64,000 nucleotides of DNA from Gracilibacter sp. BRH_c7a (GCA_001516055.1 LOEZ01000066.1:18096-82095), one strand, 5' to 3'. Shown: positions 27,753 to 37,455, numbered from the stretch's first letter. A program made the numbers and translations. Notes: a model not told the origin generated them from the sequence alone.

Positions 27753-28964
27753 ATGGTTAAAGAACTATTTCAGCAGACGCTTATCGAAACTGCTTTAAAT
27801 GTTTCCCAAAGCAGAATAGAAGCCGTTATGAAAAAGAAGATTACCAAAAGCGGCTGCCGTGTATATAAGGATGGCTTTCTGGGAATTGCGGGAACCTTGG
27901 GTGAAGCAAAAGATAAGACTTGGACTGAGGCTGAATCCAATTTAAGCAAGAAAATATCCTATCCCTTTGAACCGGAAAAGAATAGGAAACGGATCAGGGA
28001 TCTGCGAGCGCAAACTATAAGCGAGCAAGACTTCGTTAAAGAGATGGAAGAACTTTTGCATATACTACACCAGGAATATCCGGATTTCATCTTTAGCAAT
28101 AAAATCAAGTTGATAGAATCAGAGATTTTACTTCGTAATGATACGGGTCTAGACTATATTAATTACGACCGAAGCATTGAACTTGGTCTTTTAGTAAAAC
28201 ATGTCGATTCAGTTAGTATCTTTGACACTGGTATCTTTTATTCCAGTCGGAGTCTTGAGGCAGATAAAATCTTAAGGGAAGCCAGACAAGTGCTGGAAGG
28301 TTTTAAAAAAGAGATAACTCTACCGCAACAAGAAAAAATGCTAGTTGTAATTCATCAAAGCGTTTTGCTTAGTAAAGTGATTGAATCCTTAAATGGTGAG
28401 AATGTCGGGTTAGGAACCTCTTTATTCTGTGATAATATGGGGACCAGAGCATTTGATGACAGCTTCAGCGTTTATCAGGATCGAACCGAAGAGAAGCAAC
28501 ACACACCCTTTTTTGATATGGAAGGGGTAGTGAACTCTGAAGATCAGGTCATGCTGATTGATGAAGGAGTAATCCTCAAAGCCTATACGGACAAAAAACA
28601 GTCAGCAACTTTTTCTTTTCCTGTTACAGGCTCAGCCGGGGGAGGGTATGACGACGTTCCTTCTCTTGGGTACGCCGACCTCTCCATCTTACCAGGGGAG
28701 AAGACGTTAACAGAACTCTTGCAAGGTGAATATGGAGTCATGGTTATTATGGCCAGCGGAGGGGACTACTCCAGCGAAGGTAATTTCGCCTCTCCCGTTC
28801 AGATGGCCTATTTAACTGATGGGGAACAGTTACTGGGACGACTTCCGGAATTGAATATTTCTGGTAATATGTACGACATATTTGGTGAGGACTTTGTTGG
28901 GGTGAGCAAAGATAAACCGTTAATGGGCGAACGCGCTTTGGTAGTACGAATGAAGATAGGCTAA
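27753..28964 (+). CDS. TldE/PmbA-like partner protein
   Basis: 403 residues, TldD/PmbA family without the HExxxH motif, so it should be the non-catalytic half of the TldD-TldE heterodimer. It has the family tail TGSAGGGYDDVPSLGYADLS and GVMVIMASGGDYSSEGNFA. AAAGGAGGG ribosome site. No small precursor peptide gene is obvious between or beside the pair. Confidence 0.82.
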   Translation: MVKELFQQTLIETALNVSQSRIEAVMKKKITKSGCRVYKDGFLGIAGTLGEAKDKTWTEAESNLSKKISYPFEPEKNRKRIRDLRAQTISEQDFVKEMEELLHILHQEYPDFIFSNKIKLIESEILLRNDTGLDYINYDRSIELGLLVKHVDSVSIFDTGIFYSSRSLEADKILREARQVLEGFKKEITLPQQEKMLVVIHQSVLLSKVIESLNGENVGLGTSLFCDNMGTRAFDDSFSVYQDRTEEKQHTPFFDMEGVVNSEDQVMLIDEGVILKAYTDKKQSATFSFPVTGSAGGGYDDVPSLGYADLSILPGEKTLTELLQGEYGVMVIMASGGDYSSEGNFASPVQMAYLTDGEQLLGRLPELNISGNMYDIFGEDFVGVSKDKPLMGERALVVRMKIG

Positions 28965-29001
28965 ACAGTTACATTTTACTGCGTTATCAAGAACCAAGAG
29001 A

Positions 29002-29049
29002 GGATAGCCGATATATGGTATAGAACCAGAATGCAACTATCGGCTATCC
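29002..29049 (+). terminator. Hairpin after the TldD/E pair
   Basis: GGATAGCCGATA (29002-29013) and TATCGGCTATCC (29038-29049) pair perfectly over 12 bases; a moderately T-rich tail follows. Confidence 0.6.
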
Positions 29050-29134
29050 ACTTCTTCTTATATAGAAAAAGCGGAGGTTAACTCCATTTTTTTTATGTTG
29101 TGATACATTTTAATTTTGTTTCGAGGTGAAAGTA

Positions 29135-32100
29135 ATGTCTTCGTCTGTTCGTTTTGTGCATTGTGGAGGATTCCTTTTTGACAGCCGTTCTTGGGAAGGG
29201 CCATTGTCCTGGATTAATATGCGTAATCAGGACTTGTGGAGAACATTTGAAGCCGTGCTTAAGCTTTGCCGAACAGAAAAAGCAGACTTTCTCTTTTTGA
29301 CAGGAGATCTATTCGATCAGGAGTATGCATGTAAAGAGACTGTTGAACGGGTAGCCAAAGCCTTAGGAAGATTAAAAGGAACAAAAGTCTTCATCACTCC
29401 AGGAGAGAAGGATCCTCTGGTCACTACTAACGCCTATCGTTTTGCCGAGTGGCCGGATAATGTACATATTTTCCCTGGAGGGCTCAACCATGTTGAAGTA
29501 CCTTCTCGGGGAGTGACTATCTATGGTTCGGGCTGGACCACCTATAAGCAGGAAAAAAATTATCTTGAGGGATTTTTGACTGTTGATAAAAACGAAGAGA
29601 TTAAGTTTATGCTCCTCCATACTGAAGTAGATGCTGTCCAAAATACCAAAGGCTTTATTCCTCTTCAATTCGAACAGATCGAAGCGAGTGGCTTGACTTA
29701 CCTAGCCTTAGGTCACAAACAAAAATGGAGTGGTATTCAAAAAGCCGGAGACACGTATTGGGCAGATTGTGGTGCAGTTGAAGCAAGAAGTTTTGCGGAA
29801 AATGGACCCCATGGCGTGCTTCTTGGAGAAACTGATGGCATAATGACCCAAATCGAATTTAGAGAACTGGGCCAACGACGTTATATGGAAAAGTATTACC
29901 AGTTACCTTCCGGAGTAAAAGAAATCACAGCACAGCTTTTGGAAGATACAACCGGTCAAGAACGACAAAAGGATTTATTTCGCCTTAAGCTTTCAGGATC
30001 ATCTGGTGAAACGGAAACAGATATTGAATTATTACGTGAACTTCTAACTGATAAGTTTTCTCACCTTGAAATACTAGCTGATGATACAGTACCCAACTCT
30101 CAACCTGGAAATGATTTAGCTACATTGACAGAAGTTTTTATGAATGAAACCCAAACACAGTTAGCCTCTGTACATAGTAGTGAAAAAAAGCGCCATTGGG
30201 AATTAGTTCAGAAAATAGGGGCAACTGCTTTAAGCCAGGGACGAGTAAACCCTGAGCCGCAGCGGCCAACGGATTTGGAAGTTAAAGATCAAAAAGGGCA
30301 TATCTTTTGGCCGGACAGCATAGAACATGATTTTTATCGACGGGTCCGCAATTTAAGACAGGTAGGCGATGAAGGATTCTCCTTAGAGAAGGCTCGGGAT
30401 TCTTTAGCCAGGGCAAGGAAAAGAGTTGAAGAACAAGAAACGAGTATGGATCAAGTTAAAGCTGACTATGATGAATTGAGACGTGACTGGGAAGCAGCCA
30501 ACCGCCGCCAGGAAGAACAGCGACTGCTACAGATCGAGATTAAGAACCTGCAGGCAAAACAAAACCATGTAACAGAGAAAATCACTAGTCTAAAAAAAAC
30601 ACTGGAGCGTCTAGCATTACTTCATCAAAATCCAGATTACAGAGAATTACGTCAGCTTCAAGGAGAGCTTCCTCGGTTAGAGGAACGAAGACGAAATACT
30701 GAAGAGGCATTAACTGCCTATACCCGTAGTACCAAAGTAGATTGGGATATGATCGAGGGATTACGCGAAGAATACCTGGAATGGGCCCTTATCCAGGAAG
30801 AAATGGATCATGTAGAAGAGATCATTTACCAGGATACTCAAAGAATCAATGAAGCAGAAAATATAATTGAGGTATCGGGATATAAGGAGTTGTCTAATAA
30901 CGAGGATCAGCGGCTACGTCAGCTGCAAGAGGAATGGAGCTCGGCACAAGAGGACTTGAAAAAGTTAACTCCTTTAGTTGATGAATTTAGTGACGCAGAA
31001 GAAATCTTCCATATGGAAACTACCAAGCTTAAGAAATTTGCTGTTATTGCAGGAGTCTCAGCCCCAGATGAACGAAGAATTACTCATACTGAACAGCTCT
31101 TAACCAAGTGGCAAAGTTCACGAATCAGTAGTTTTATTGATCGCTTCTTGAAAGAGCAGCTTGAATTGACAAGTATCGAGGAAAAGCTGGTCTCGCGTCT
31201 GGCCCGTTACTATCAAAAATATCAAGTGACTGACTACGATGAATTCCAGAGCCTACAGCAAGAATTTCGGAATCAGCAACAGGTGGTAAGAAGTCTTCAA
31301 ACAAAATTGGCTGGTCTGCGAAAAGAAGCTGAGCGTGAGAAAGCACTTCGCAGGATTGTTCAGTCCCGCAATCAGATGTTACAAAACGCTTTCAGCATGG
31401 CCCATGCAGCAAACTTCTCAGAATGGCTAAATGGATGGGAAGACTATTGCCAGAGAAAAAATCAGCTAGTCCAAATGCATGATGAACTGCGTATTAAAAC
31501 TGAACAACAACAGGCAAACGAAGAAAAGTTGACTGAATATGCAAATCAATTACGAGAAAAAGTAAAGAATTGGGCCTCCTCGTCCTCGAATATTGATGAA
31601 GTTCTAGCTGGTGTGATTCAGGCTTCCTCTAAACTACGGGCTAAAGAGGAAGCAGAAAAGGAATTCAACGCCCTTAACCAGAGATATATTGACCAACTCA
31701 GTAAACGGGATATGAATCAACTTGTTGCTGTTTTAGAGCCTTTGGCAGATCTAGAACGCGAAGAAGGTCTGTCCGAAGAAGAAAAACAAGCAAAATTACT
31801 CGCTTGGAATCAAGAACTCGCTGAGATAAAGAGCCAACTATCCCAAACACAAAAAAAACTTGAGCATAATAGGTCACTTCCTGGAATACAGGCTATAGAG
31901 AAAAAGCTAGAAGCAGTAAAGCTGCAGTTAAAGACTTATGAAGAACTGCAGTGTGCCTTAGAGGCAACTCAGGAATTGTTGGAAGCTTGCCAAAAGAAGT
32001 GGCAAATAACATATGGGAAAGCATTGGGAGTACTTGCAAAGAATATCTTCAGTCGCACGTTCTTCTTACAACCATCAGTAAATAATGAAGACATTATATC

Positions 32101-32347
32101 TGAAGCAAAGAAGTACTATTTCGCATATCGTATGGCACTTACGCTGTTAGCCCTCGAGAATAACCTTGAAACACCGATATACTTTTCCGTAGGAGGAATG
32201 AAGGAACAACAGGTTTTTTGGGAAGACATTCTGGCTTACCTTCAGGAACTTTCGCTTTCCAGGCAGATTATCTTTGACACTTCAGATGTGAAATTGCGGC
32301 GGATAGCGAAAGAGAAAGAGGGACTGCTTGTGCTTGAAGGTGATTGA
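29135..32347 (+). CDS. Degenerate Mre11/Rad50-like (SbcD-SbcC / YhaO-YhaN) fusion protein
   Basis: About 1070 residues. Residues ~1-270 follow the SbcD/YhaO phosphoesterase fold, but most catalytic motifs are lost: the DxH position reads CGGF, GNHD reads GEKD, and GHxH reads GHKQ; only GDLFD remains. Residues ~390-960 are long coiled coils with charged heptads. The last ~100 residues resemble the C-terminal ABC lobe of SbcC/YhaN (RMALTLLALENNLETP and RQIIFDTSDVKLRRIAKE), but the Walker B DEPF-like position reads FSVGG, and no Walker A exists anywhere. It is thus likely a structural pseudo-enzyme. The ATG at 29135 follows GAGGTG; a GTG at 29126 is an alternative. Confidence 0.75.
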   Translation: MSSSVRFVHCGGFLFDSRSWEGPLSWINMRNQDLWRTFEAVLKLCRTEKADFLFLTGDLFDQEYACKETVERVAKALGRLKGTKVFITPGEKDPLVTTNAYRFAEWPDNVHIFPGGLNHVEVPSRGVTIYGSGWTTYKQEKNYLEGFLTVDKNEEIKFMLLHTEVDAVQNTKGFIPLQFEQIEASGLTYLALGHKQKWSGIQKAGDTYWADCGAVEARSFAENGPHGVLLGETDGIMTQIEFRELGQRRYMEKYYQLPSGVKEITAQLLEDTTGQERQKDLFRLKLSGSSGETETDIELLRELLTDKFSHLEILADDTVPNSQPGNDLATLTEVFMNETQTQLASVHSSEKKRHWELVQKIGATALSQGRVNPEPQRPTDLEVKDQKGHIFWPDSIEHDFYRRVRNLRQVGDEGFSLEKARDSLARARKRVEEQETSMDQVKADYDELRRDWEAANRRQEEQRLLQIEIKNLQAKQNHVTEKITSLKKTLERLALLHQNPDYRELRQLQGELPRLEERRRNTEEALTAYTRSTKVDWDMIEGLREEYLEWALIQEEMDHVEEIIYQDTQRINEAENIIEVSGYKELSNNEDQRLRQLQEEWSSAQEDLKKLTPLVDEFSDAEEIFHMETTKLKKFAVIAGVSAPDERRITHTEQLLTKWQSSRISSFIDRFLKEQLELTSIEEKLVSRLARYYQKYQVTDYDEFQSLQQEFRNQQQVVRSLQTKLAGLRKEAEREKALRRIVQSRNQMLQNAFSMAHAANFSEWLNGWEDYCQRKNQLVQMHDELRIKTEQQQANEEKLTEYANQLREKVKNWASSSSNIDEVLAGVIQASSKLRAKEEAEKEFNALNQRYIDQLSKRDMNQLVAVLEPLADLEREEGLSEEEKQAKLLAWNQELAEIKSQLSQTQKKLEHNRSLPGIQAIEKKLEAVKLQLKTYEELQCALEATQELLEACQKKWQITYGKALGVLAKNIFSRTFFLQPSVNNEDIISEAKKYYFAYRMALTLLALENNLETPIYFSVGGMKEQQVFWEDILAYLQELSLSRQIIFDTSDVKLRRIAKEKEGLLVLEGD

Positions 32348-32369
32348 ATTAAGTTAATGTTTGATAATT

Positions 32370-32398
32370 AAAATCCTTTCTTAATTAGAAAGGATTTT
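32370..32398 (+). terminator. Terminator after the Mre11/Rad50-like gene
   Basis: AAAATCCTTTCT (32370-32381) and AGAAAGGATTTT (32387-32398) pair perfectly with a 5-base loop. Confidence 0.75.
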
Positions 32399-32405
32399 AT
32401 AAATT

Positions 32406-32945
32406 TTGCTAGAATTATTCATTCGTTTGAGAATAAAATTACATATTATTAAATCATTAAAGAAGAATAACCTGATGGTCTGCATCCATCAATACGCTTC
32501 TCAAGATAAAAAGGTTTTTAGTCAAATTGGTTTGACCTTTGCCGTTATTTCAGCAAGTGTATTGTTAATTGATTACTTTGTTCAACTATCTGTTATTCAA
32601 CCAAGTCTTCTAAATGGCGAAACCGATGGGATTCCTATCTTAACCCAGTTTAATCCACATGGACTCTTTATTGCCCTTGAAGATTTAGGCTATTTTATGA
32701 TGAGTATAGCTTTTCTGTCTATCGCACCGGTTTTTTCAGGAAAGAATAAGGTAGAAAAAGCAATCCGCTGGATTTTCATTATTAATTTTATTCTAACAAT
32801 GGGATCTTTTATCTTAATCTCTGCTATATATGGTATTTTCCGTGAATACAGATTTGAAGTGGCCGCAATATCTTTTGACTGGTTGGCCTTGATAATATCA
32901 GGAATCCTCTTAAGCATTGTATTTAGAAGGGCTATAAAAAGTTAA
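32406..32945 (+). CDS. Membrane protein of unknown function, possibly N-terminally shortened
   Basis: 179 residues from a TTG start, or 156 from ATG 32475. It has about four helices: ~42-65, 92-110, 120-142 and 152-172, and ends FRRAIKS. The stretch LMVCIHQYASQDKKVFSQIG reads like a loop after an earlier helix, so one or two N-terminal helices may be missing; the frame begins right after a terminator and no good ribosome site is seen. No function assigned. Confidence 0.55.
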   Translation: MLELFIRLRIKLHIIKSLKKNNLMVCIHQYASQDKKVFSQIGLTFAVISASVLLIDYFVQLSVIQPSLLNGETDGIPILTQFNPHGLFIALEDLGYFMMSIAFLSIAPVFSGKNKVEKAIRWIFIINFILTMGSFILISAIYGIFREYRFEVAAISFDWLALIISGILLSIVFRRAIKS

Positions 32946-32973
32946 ATTTATACGAACAAAGAAGGAGCATTTT

Positions 32974-33567
32974 ATGGTTAATTGCGCAGGATGTAAAATT
33001 CACAGTTGTTCCAATGGAGAAGAATGTGTCCGAGGCCAGGATCTTAAGTCTTACGAGGCTCTCTCAAGAAAAGAATATGAGAAAGCCGATAATAAGAAGG
33101 TATTAGAGGTTTCCTCTCGTATAGAGGGGAAACATTACATGGAATGGACAAGAGTTGAGGAGATTTTCGGTTTTGCTGAACAAATGGGGTATACTCGAAT
33201 CGGTCTAAGCCATTGTGTGGGATTAACAAACGAAGCTAAACTATTAAAAGATATACTCGAGCAAAAATTCATTGTTGAAGCAGTCTGCTGTAAGTTTTCA
33301 GGAATCGATAAAAAAGACTTAAATTTAACTCCGATAAGCTGTGATAAATATGAAGCAATATGTAACCCGATAGGACAAGCAATGGTCCTTAATGATTTAA
33401 AAACTAATTTAAACATTATTGTGGGTTTATGTATTGGTCATGATATATTGTTCACTAAATATTCTGAAGCACCTGTAACCACATTTATAGTGAAGGATCG
33501 GGTGACTGGACATAACCCAGCAGTCTCACTTTATTCAAATTATTATCGGAAGAAGTTAATCAAATAA
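32974..33567 (+). CDS. DUF1847-type metal-binding protein
   Basis: 197 residues. The N terminus CAGCKIHSCSNGEEC is a Cys cluster suited to a metal or Fe-S site; further Cys occur in VCCKFSGIDK, PISCDKYEAICNP and GLCIGHD. The motif set matches proteins annotated as DUF1847, common in anaerobic Clostridia and Deltaproteobacteria, without a proven role. GAAGGAGC ribosome site. Confidence 0.8.
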   Translation: MVNCAGCKIHSCSNGEECVRGQDLKSYEALSRKEYEKADNKKVLEVSSRIEGKHYMEWTRVEEIFGFAEQMGYTRIGLSHCVGLTNEAKLLKDILEQKFIVEAVCCKFSGIDKKDLNLTPISCDKYEAICNPIGQAMVLNDLKTNLNIIVGLCIGHDILFTKYSEAPVTTFIVKDRVTGHNPAVSLYSNYYRKKLIK

Positions 33568-33681
33568 TAAATTTGTTTTATGAATAGCCCTCCAGAATAA
33601 ATCATTATCCAAAGCAATTTGAAATTCAATTATATTAGTAGTACATTTATACATATTACCTAAGGTGAGGAGGCTATCCTA

Positions 33682-34008
33682 TTGTCTAATTATGATGTAG
33701 CTGCCTGGATGTTTCCCTTAGAAAGCGGCTTAAAGAAGAAACATATTATTAAAGTTTTATCATTATTACCTGAGGATTGTGAAATTGTACCCTTCGAGAT
33801 CCACGAGAATAATTCTTCTGCTTATGGGTTTGCAACTACAAGAGTTATTGACGAAGAAGAAAACGGTTTAGAATCTATTGTTGATCTTCTTGGATCAGTT
33901 GTCGAAGACTGGACAAATGAGTCATCTGAATATACTTTCACATTGCCAAGCGGCAAAAATGTCTATATCGGCTGCGACTTCAGGACAGTTATTATCGGTG
34001 AAGAGTAG
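33682..34008 (+). CDS. Hypothetical protein
   Basis: 108 residues from a TTG start preceded by a good GTGAGGAGG site. No membrane segment or known motif is seen. The acidic soluble chain has a predicted alpha/beta mix (FPLESGLKKKHIIKVLSLLP, then FTLPSGKNVYIGCDF). Codon use matches the neighbours. Function unknown. Confidence 0.6.
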   Translation: MSNYDVAAWMFPLESGLKKKHIIKVLSLLPEDCEIVPFEIHENNSSAYGFATTRVIDEEENGLESIVDLLGSVVEDWTNESSEYTFTLPSGKNVYIGCDFRTVIIGEE

Positions 34009-34013
34009 TTAAG

Positions 34014-34094
34014 TTGAATCTTGTGAGACCAACAGAAGAAGATATTCGAGAAATGTACGAACTATCTTTTGGAGTTGAAGGTAAGTTTTTATGA
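34014..34094 (+). pseudogene. C-terminal remnant of an iron-containing alcohol dehydrogenase
   Basis: The 26-codon frame ends with NLVRPTEEDIREMYELS, close to the C terminus of the intact iron alcohol dehydrogenase at 36030 in this window (CIVKPTEEDVREMFERS). No other part of the enzyme is seen upstream, where the hypothetical gene ends six bases before. It looks like the leftover end of a lost paralogue. Confidence 0.55.
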
Positions 34095-34097
34095 TTT

Positions 34098-35150
34098 TTA
34101 AGCAATAATTTTTGTAATAAATATGGTTAATTGTTCCACTAAATCTATAATTTTTTGGTTATCGTCCGTTTCTCCCTGAGAAACTTGGACGATGGGCCGT
34201 GCGGGTAGACTGCGGTTCTGGTTAATGATGATACCCTTATCGCCAGTATTCAATTCTACGCTGCATCCTGTCGGATAGATAGCGGTATGATCCAGAAAGG
34301 CCTTAACTAATTCATGGGGAAATTGCGTTCCTGCGCCTCCCATCACAACTTCTACCGCTTCGTTGGGATTAATACATCCATGTCCAGGCCCTGCATTTAC
34401 AAGATTGTCATAAAAATCAACCAAAGCCACAATCTGGGCTAGGGGATGAATGTTCTTGCCCTTCAAACCTCGCGGATATCCATTTCCATCAACGATTTCA
34501 TGATGTTGGTACGCAATATGGGCACTTACAAGATTGATATCGTGGCGGTTGCGCAGGATATTGAAACCTTCTTCCGCATGGGTTTGATATACCGCTAGTT
34601 CATCGGGCGAAAAAGGTTCCCGCTTGCGTAGTAACTCTTGGGGAAGTCTAATCATTCCGATATCATGAAGAAGAGCACCTGTCGCAAGGGTATTCAGTCT
34701 TTCGCGATCTAAACGTAACGACTTTCCTAAGACAACAGACATGATACAAACGCTAACGGCATGGGCAAACATTTGAATATCGTAACTTCTGATATCCATT
34801 AAGCTTAAAAGGATATCTTTCTCAAAAAGGATATCGTCAACGATTTCGCCCACGACTCCTTTCAAACGCTCTAAGTCAATTTCCTTCCCTGTTTTCACGG
34901 CTTCGCCTGATGCCTCAATAGCCATCAGTGCTTCTCTGCGCCGTTCTAACGTGATGATATCTGTAAGAACGACATCTTTGGAAATCGCATCATCGATGGT
35001 CACCATTGTTATACCCATTTCGCGTAGACGCTTGATAATATGCCCGGACAGGACGACACCACGATTCAAAAGAATACGGCCCTGGTGGGATAAAATCGGT
35101 GTCCCTAATATATCTCCTGTTTTGACGCTAAAAATCGATACATATCGCAT
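34098..35150 (-). CDS. HD-GYP domain protein, probable c-di-GMP phosphodiesterase
   Basis: 350 residues. An N-terminal region of ~110 residues of the type often found in front of HD-GYP domains is followed by the HD motif LLHDIGMIRLP, YQTHAEEGFNIL and the HHEIVDGNGYPRGL stretch that includes the GYP signature. HD-GYP enzymes break cyclic di-GMP to GMP. No sensor or receiver domain is attached. Start at 35150 after GGGGGAAAATAA. Confidence 0.88.
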   Translation of the reverse strand: MRYVSIFSVKTGDILGTPILSHQGRILLNRGVVLSGHIIKRLREMGITMVTIDDAISKDVVLTDIITLERRREALMAIEASGEAVKTGKEIDLERLKGVVGEIVDDILFEKDILLSLMDIRSYDIQMFAHAVSVCIMSVVLGKSLRLDRERLNTLATGALLHDIGMIRLPQELLRKREPFSPDELAVYQTHAEEGFNILRNRHDINLVSAHIAYQHHEIVDGNGYPRGLKGKNIHPLAQIVALVDFYDNLVNAGPGHGCINPNEAVEVVMGGAGTQFPHELVKAFLDHTAIYPTGCSVELNTGDKGIIINQNRSLPARPIVQVSQGETDDNQKIIDLVEQLTIFITKIIA

Positions 35151-35453
35151 TTATTTTCCCCCAAATATTACATATAATAAACATTATAATGACATTTAAT
35201 TTATTTTAAAAGGGTCAGACCTCATTTTATTCAAGGACTGACAATCCAATGACCGCTTCTTCTTTAGGAATATAAGATGTTTCACGAGAAGTGTTAATAA
35301 TTAAATTTTGGTTGAAATATGAATCCTATAAAATAGTTAAGGTATGATAAGAACGACCAACTGGAGTATAATAAAGAATTTGAAAATGATAAACTTATTA
35401 CCACTAAAAAGAAGTTTGAATGAATTAGGAGTAATTGAGGGAGGAGCAAAACC
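35151..35453. other. 303-base intergenic region between HD-GYP and MOSC genes
   Basis: Divergent promoters are expected here: TATAAT-like boxes occur near 35175-35190 for the minus gene and near 35330-35350 for the plus gene. AGGGTCAGACCTC at 35211-35223 with CTGAC at 35238 forms a short inverted repeat. No gene is recognised. Confidence 0.45.
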
Positions 35454-35873
35454 ATGGGAAAAATCTTATCGATTAATATCAGTGCCGTCAAAGGGGTGGT
35501 CAAAGATAGTGTAGAGGAAGTAATGGTTATCGAGAATTGGGGGCTGGAAGGGGACGCTCATGCCGGAGAATGGGATCGTCAAGTAAGTATTTTCCCTCTT
35601 GAAGCTTTGGTCAAAGTGCCTGAACATAAAAGAGAGGAAGTACTCACTGCCGGTTATACTGAGAATTTTACAGTTTCGGGCATCTCCCTCGAAGATTTGC
35701 AGGCGGGTACGGTCGTTCAGCTCGGAGAGGTGACTGTTGAGATTTTACAAGTCGGCAAGGAATACAAGGAATATGGACGACCCTACATAGTCAGCAGGGA
35801 AGGCCGTTTCGGGCGAGTGCTTCAAGGTGGCAGGGTTAAAGTAGGGGATGAAATCACTATCGTAAAAAGTTAA
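35454..35873 (+). CDS. MOSC-domain protein
   Basis: 139 residues, essentially one MOSC domain: VIENWGLEGDAHAGEWDRQVS near residues 25-45, ENFTVSGISLEDLQAGTVVQ, and the SREGRFGRVLQGGRVKVGD end. MOSC domains handle sulfur attached to molybdenum cofactors or Cys and are often fused or next to molybdopterin genes; none is near here. GGGAGGAG ribosome site. Confidence 0.87.
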   Translation: MGKILSINISAVKGVVKDSVEEVMVIENWGLEGDAHAGEWDRQVSIFPLEALVKVPEHKREEVLTAGYTENFTVSGISLEDLQAGTVVQLGEVTVEILQVGKEYKEYGRPYIVSREGRFGRVLQGGRVKVGDEITIVKS

Positions 35874-36029
35874 AGCCCAAATATTGCCCTCTAAGATTTG
35901 AAGAACTCGATTAATTTATTACAGATTAGCCTACAATGTCATTAACAACTTTAAGAAGAGTGAAACCAAAATAAGGTATAATAATTTTAAAATATAATAC
36001 ACGTTATAAACATGTGACAGGAGGAAAAC

Positions 36030-37172
36030 ATGCCCACCAGTATAACTTATAAGTATTACATGCCAACACGGGTCATCGTTGGCAAGAACTGTATTATCGC
36101 GAACAGCGATATTTTTAAACCTCTTGGGAAGAAAGCTCTAATTGTGACTGGTGCCCAATCTGCCAAGAGAAACGGATCGGAAAAAGATGTAACGACGGCC
36201 TTAAAGGCTGTGGGTATTGATTATCTGGTTTATGATAAAATAATGAGCAATCCGACCATCTCCTGTGCCTATGAAGGAGCTAAATTGGCTAAAGACAACA
36301 AAGTCGACTTCATTGTTGGGATAGGCGGTGGTTCACCGATGGATGCGGGCAAAGCAATCGCATTATTGGCGGCCCAAGATATCCCTGAGGAAAACTTATT
36401 CTCTGGTCAATATGAAAATAAGGTAATGCCCATGGTTCTTGTACCAACTACAGCCGGGACAGGCTCGGAAGTAACTCAATATTCTATTCTAACGAATGAT
36501 AAGGCTCAGACTAAAACAAGCATAGCCGCAGACTTATTGTTTCCAACTGTTGCTTTCTTGGATGCGACATATACCGAAGATTTACCGCTAGTAACCACCA
36601 TCAATACTGCCATTGATGCTTTATCCCATGCAATAGAAGGGATGTTGTCTGTAAGAGCATCTACGATTTCAGATTCTCTAGCCTCTGAAAGCATCCGCCT
36701 GATTATGGACTGTGTGCCTGACATGTTGCAAGCCATTAAGTTAGAGGCTGAAGGACGATTTAGACCTGAGAAAAGGGAACAATTGCTAGAGGCTTCCTGT
36801 ATGGCAGGTATGGTTATTGCGCAAGCTGGAACAACTGTAGTACATTCTATGGGCTATTCCTTGACCTACTTTAAGGATATTGACCATGGCAGAACCAATG
36901 GACTTCTTCTAGGCGAATACCTAAGACTAGTGGAAAAAACACAACCGAATCTGACGAGAAGAATCCTGAAGGCGATGGACCTTTCCGATGTCGATTCTTT
37001 TCAGGAACTGATGAACGGTTTGTTAGGGAGAAGGGAAGAGGTCAGCTCTGAAGAAATAAGTCAATACAGTAAGATAACAATGCGAGCCAAGAATATTGCT
37101 AATTGTATTGTTAAACCGACAGAAGAGGATGTACGCGAGATGTTTGAGCGATCGTGTATGAACGATGTTTAG
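36030..37172 (+). CDS. Iron-containing alcohol dehydrogenase
   Basis: 380 residues, group III. NAD-binding GIGGGSPMDAGKAIAL (~95-110), VPTTAGTGSEVTQYS, and the metal ligands in TAIDALSHAIEG and VVHSMGYSLTYFKDIDHGRT are all present. Likely reduces aldehydes to alcohols or the reverse with NAD(P). Substrate unknown. CAGGAGG site; terminator at 37236. Confidence 0.92.
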   Translation: MPTSITYKYYMPTRVIVGKNCIIANSDIFKPLGKKALIVTGAQSAKRNGSEKDVTTALKAVGIDYLVYDKIMSNPTISCAYEGAKLAKDNKVDFIVGIGGGSPMDAGKAIALLAAQDIPEENLFSGQYENKVMPMVLVPTTAGTGSEVTQYSILTNDKAQTKTSIAADLLFPTVAFLDATYTEDLPLVTTINTAIDALSHAIEGMLSVRASTISDSLASESIRLIMDCVPDMLQAIKLEAEGRFRPEKREQLLEASCMAGMVIAQAGTTVVHSMGYSLTYFKDIDHGRTNGLLLGEYLRLVEKTQPNLTRRILKAMDLSDVDSFQELMNGLLGRREEVSSEEISQYSKITMRAKNIANCIVKPTEEDVREMFERSCMNDV

Positions 37173-37235
37173 AGCGATTAATCGTAAATAATATTAATAT
37201 GAAAGTTTGAAAAGAAATCTTTAAAATGGATAAAA

Positions 37236-37276
37236 GGCTCTCACTCAGGATCAATTCTTGAGATGAGAGCTTTTTT
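37236..37276 (+). terminator. Terminator after the alcohol dehydrogenase
   Basis: GGCTCTCACTCA pairs imperfectly with TGAGATGAGAGC, followed by six T. Confidence 0.75.
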
Positions 37277-37455
37277 CATAAGAGATTACACAATGATTAG
37301 CATATCTTTTAGAAAAATAACCACCTGTACCTCTCCAACCAGCACGACCTCTGAACATAAAACAATGGGTTAATCATGGTGAATCAATTATGTTACCAAA
37401 AGGGGTTGGATTTGAATACCTTATAGTGTGGAAGCAGGAAGGGGGTTTTGGAGAA

